DNA of 64,000 nucleotides from an uncultured Desulfobacter sp. (GTDB lineage: Bacteria; Desulfobacterota; Desulfobacteria; Desulfobacterales; Desulfobacteraceae). The position numbers and the translations under genes were made by a program. The notes under the pieces were generated by a model, which searched no databases, was not told where the DNA came from, and was given only the letters and a program-made list of their open reading frames with translations. The stretch is from the NCBI RefSeq assembly GCF_963665355.1, contig NZ_OY762229.1, positions 3,968,001-4,032,000 of the forward strand, in the 5' to 3' direction. Positions 63,221-64,000 of the stretch are shown piece after piece. Numbering within the stretch: position 1 is the first letter of the stretch; each line of letters opens with the position of its first letter.

Positions 63221-64000
63221 CTAATCTATTTCACAGACCCAACGACCTTTAATCTGACGTTTATCCATGGCCTCGGCCACATCATTGATATCTTCAAGTT
63301 TAAATCTATCCGTGATCAGCTTGTCCAGTTTCAGATCATGGTTCATTGCCATCTTGACCAGGCGGGGGATATCATCATGGGTGGAGATGGCACCGTAAAG
63401 ATTTCCCTTGATGGTTTTTTGATGCAGCGGCAGCAACATCAGGGATAAATCGGTTGTCTGATCGTGGGGGGTGATGCCCAGAACAATCAGTTCACCGCCG
63501 ATACTTGTGGACCAGTAGGCCTGGATGATCGAACCTGGATCGCCTTTTACCTCAAATACATACTCTGCACCACCGCCCATAATGGTGCCGTCATCCATTT
63601 TAACACCGCCGGTAAGCAGCTGGATGGCCGGTACCGGATCTTCCTTGGAGCTGTCGATAAAGTGGGTGGCGCCAAATTCCATGGCCAGTTCACGCTTACT
63701 GCCCTCAATATCAACGGCGATCAACGGATAGGCATGACGCATGGCTGCGGCCCGCAAAACATTAAGTCCGACGCCGCCAAGGCAGTAAACCGCCACAGGG
63801 GCTCCGGGAGGAAAGGCCGCGGTATTAAACACAGAACCCCATCCCGTGGGGACACAACACCCCATGAGCGCGGCCTGCTCCAGGGGGAATTCTTTGGGCA
63901 TGGGAATGACCGCCCGCTCGGGAACCACCGAATGCGTTGAAAAACATGAAACAAAATTACCATGCCGGACCATATCTCCCTTGGCATCCCTTATGCGTGA
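63221..64000 (-). CDS. Second NDMA-type zinc alcohol dehydrogenase, 5' end outside window
   Basis: The last 260 codons of a paralogue of the downstream dehydrogenase are visible. The frame is open to the window edge (RIRDAKGDMVRHGNF at its visible start). Differences from the first copy are few and mostly conservative, for example IGVSPHDQTT versus LGITPHDQTT. The nucleotide-binding turn YCLGGVGLNVL is intact. The strong terminator after it suggests separate expression. The zinc-binding N-terminal part lies outside the window. Confidence 0.92.
   Translation of the reverse strand, partial: SRIRDAKGDMVRHGNFVSCFSTHSVVPERAVIPMPKEFPLEQAALMGCCVPTGWGSVFNTAAFPPGAPVAVYCLGGVGLNVLRAAAMRHAYPLIAVDIEGSKRELAMEFGATHFIDSSKEDPVPAIQLLTGGVKMDDGTIMGGGAEYVFEVKGDPGSIIQAYWSTSIGGELIVLGITPHDQTTDLSLMLLPLHQKTIKGNLYGAISTHDDIPRLVKMAMNHDLKLDKLITDRFKLEDINDVAEAMDKRQIKGRWVCEID

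Overview
The window looks like a chromosome segment of a sulfate-reducing bacterium of the Desulfobacterota, probably Desulfobacteraceae (Desulfobacter/Desulfobacula-like). This is inferred from gene content, not from a marker-gene search. The pointers are a TCA-cycle block (aconitase followed by a two-gene 2-oxoacid:ferredoxin oxidoreductase), menaquinone methylation, many large hybrid histidine kinases, PEP-CTERM sorting and an ETF/FixCX electron path. I saw no rRNA, tRNA or CRISPR array.

Layout. 1-8383: end of a FapA-like flagellar gene, a chemoreceptor, a periplasmic rhodanese, a GspN-GspC fusion, a FIST-GGDEF protein and CcdA. 8467-14476: copper chaperone and copper P-type ATPase, a small membrane exporter, UbiE/MenG, DnaJ, a perfect 25-bp palindrome and QueD. 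14460-18066: FAD dehydrogenase, CPBP protease, an MCE-like lipoprotein candidate and an IS91-like remnant. 18434-24400: receiver protein, aconitase and KorAB. 24534-35229: a signalling block with a NarL-type regulator, three very large hybrid sensor kinases (one with a predicted haem-binding Tll0287-like sensor) and two small unknown proteins. 35517-40335: a decaying ECF sigma / anti-sigma / MacA-MacB locus. 40667-43132: a beta-hydroxyacid dehydrogenase gene split by a complete 1591-bp insertion sequence with an 8-bp target duplication. 43628-46330: a RapA-like SNF2 ATPase. 46431-50150: a gene graveyard with ISAzo13-like and IS1634-like remnants, a duplicated transporter fragment, a frameshifted BTAD fragment and a broken propeller gene, around one intact PEP-CTERM gene. 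50177-51752: the full-length transporter and a 53-residue Cys-rich protein.

The main system is at 51854-64000, all on the minus strand. It is a mycofactocin locus: two tandem zinc alcohol dehydrogenases of the NDMA-dependent type, the 50-residue precursor MftA ending IDGICGVY, the recognition protein MftB, the radical SAM/SPASM maturase MftC, an old-yellow-enzyme/FadH-type flavoprotein, a full EtfA-FixC-FixX-EtfB set, the glycosyltransferase MftF and an aldehyde dehydrogenase. Read as one pathway, alcohols are oxidised to aldehydes by dehydrogenases with tightly bound nicotinamide, mycofactocin takes up the electrons, and ETF plus the FixC/FixX quinone reductase could return them to menaquinone. 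The aldehyde dehydrogenase completes oxidation to the acid. MftD, MftE and MftG are not in the window.

Many pseudogenes and IS remnants lie between 35 and 50 kb. The mycofactocin block itself is compact, with start/stop overlaps and no visible lesions.
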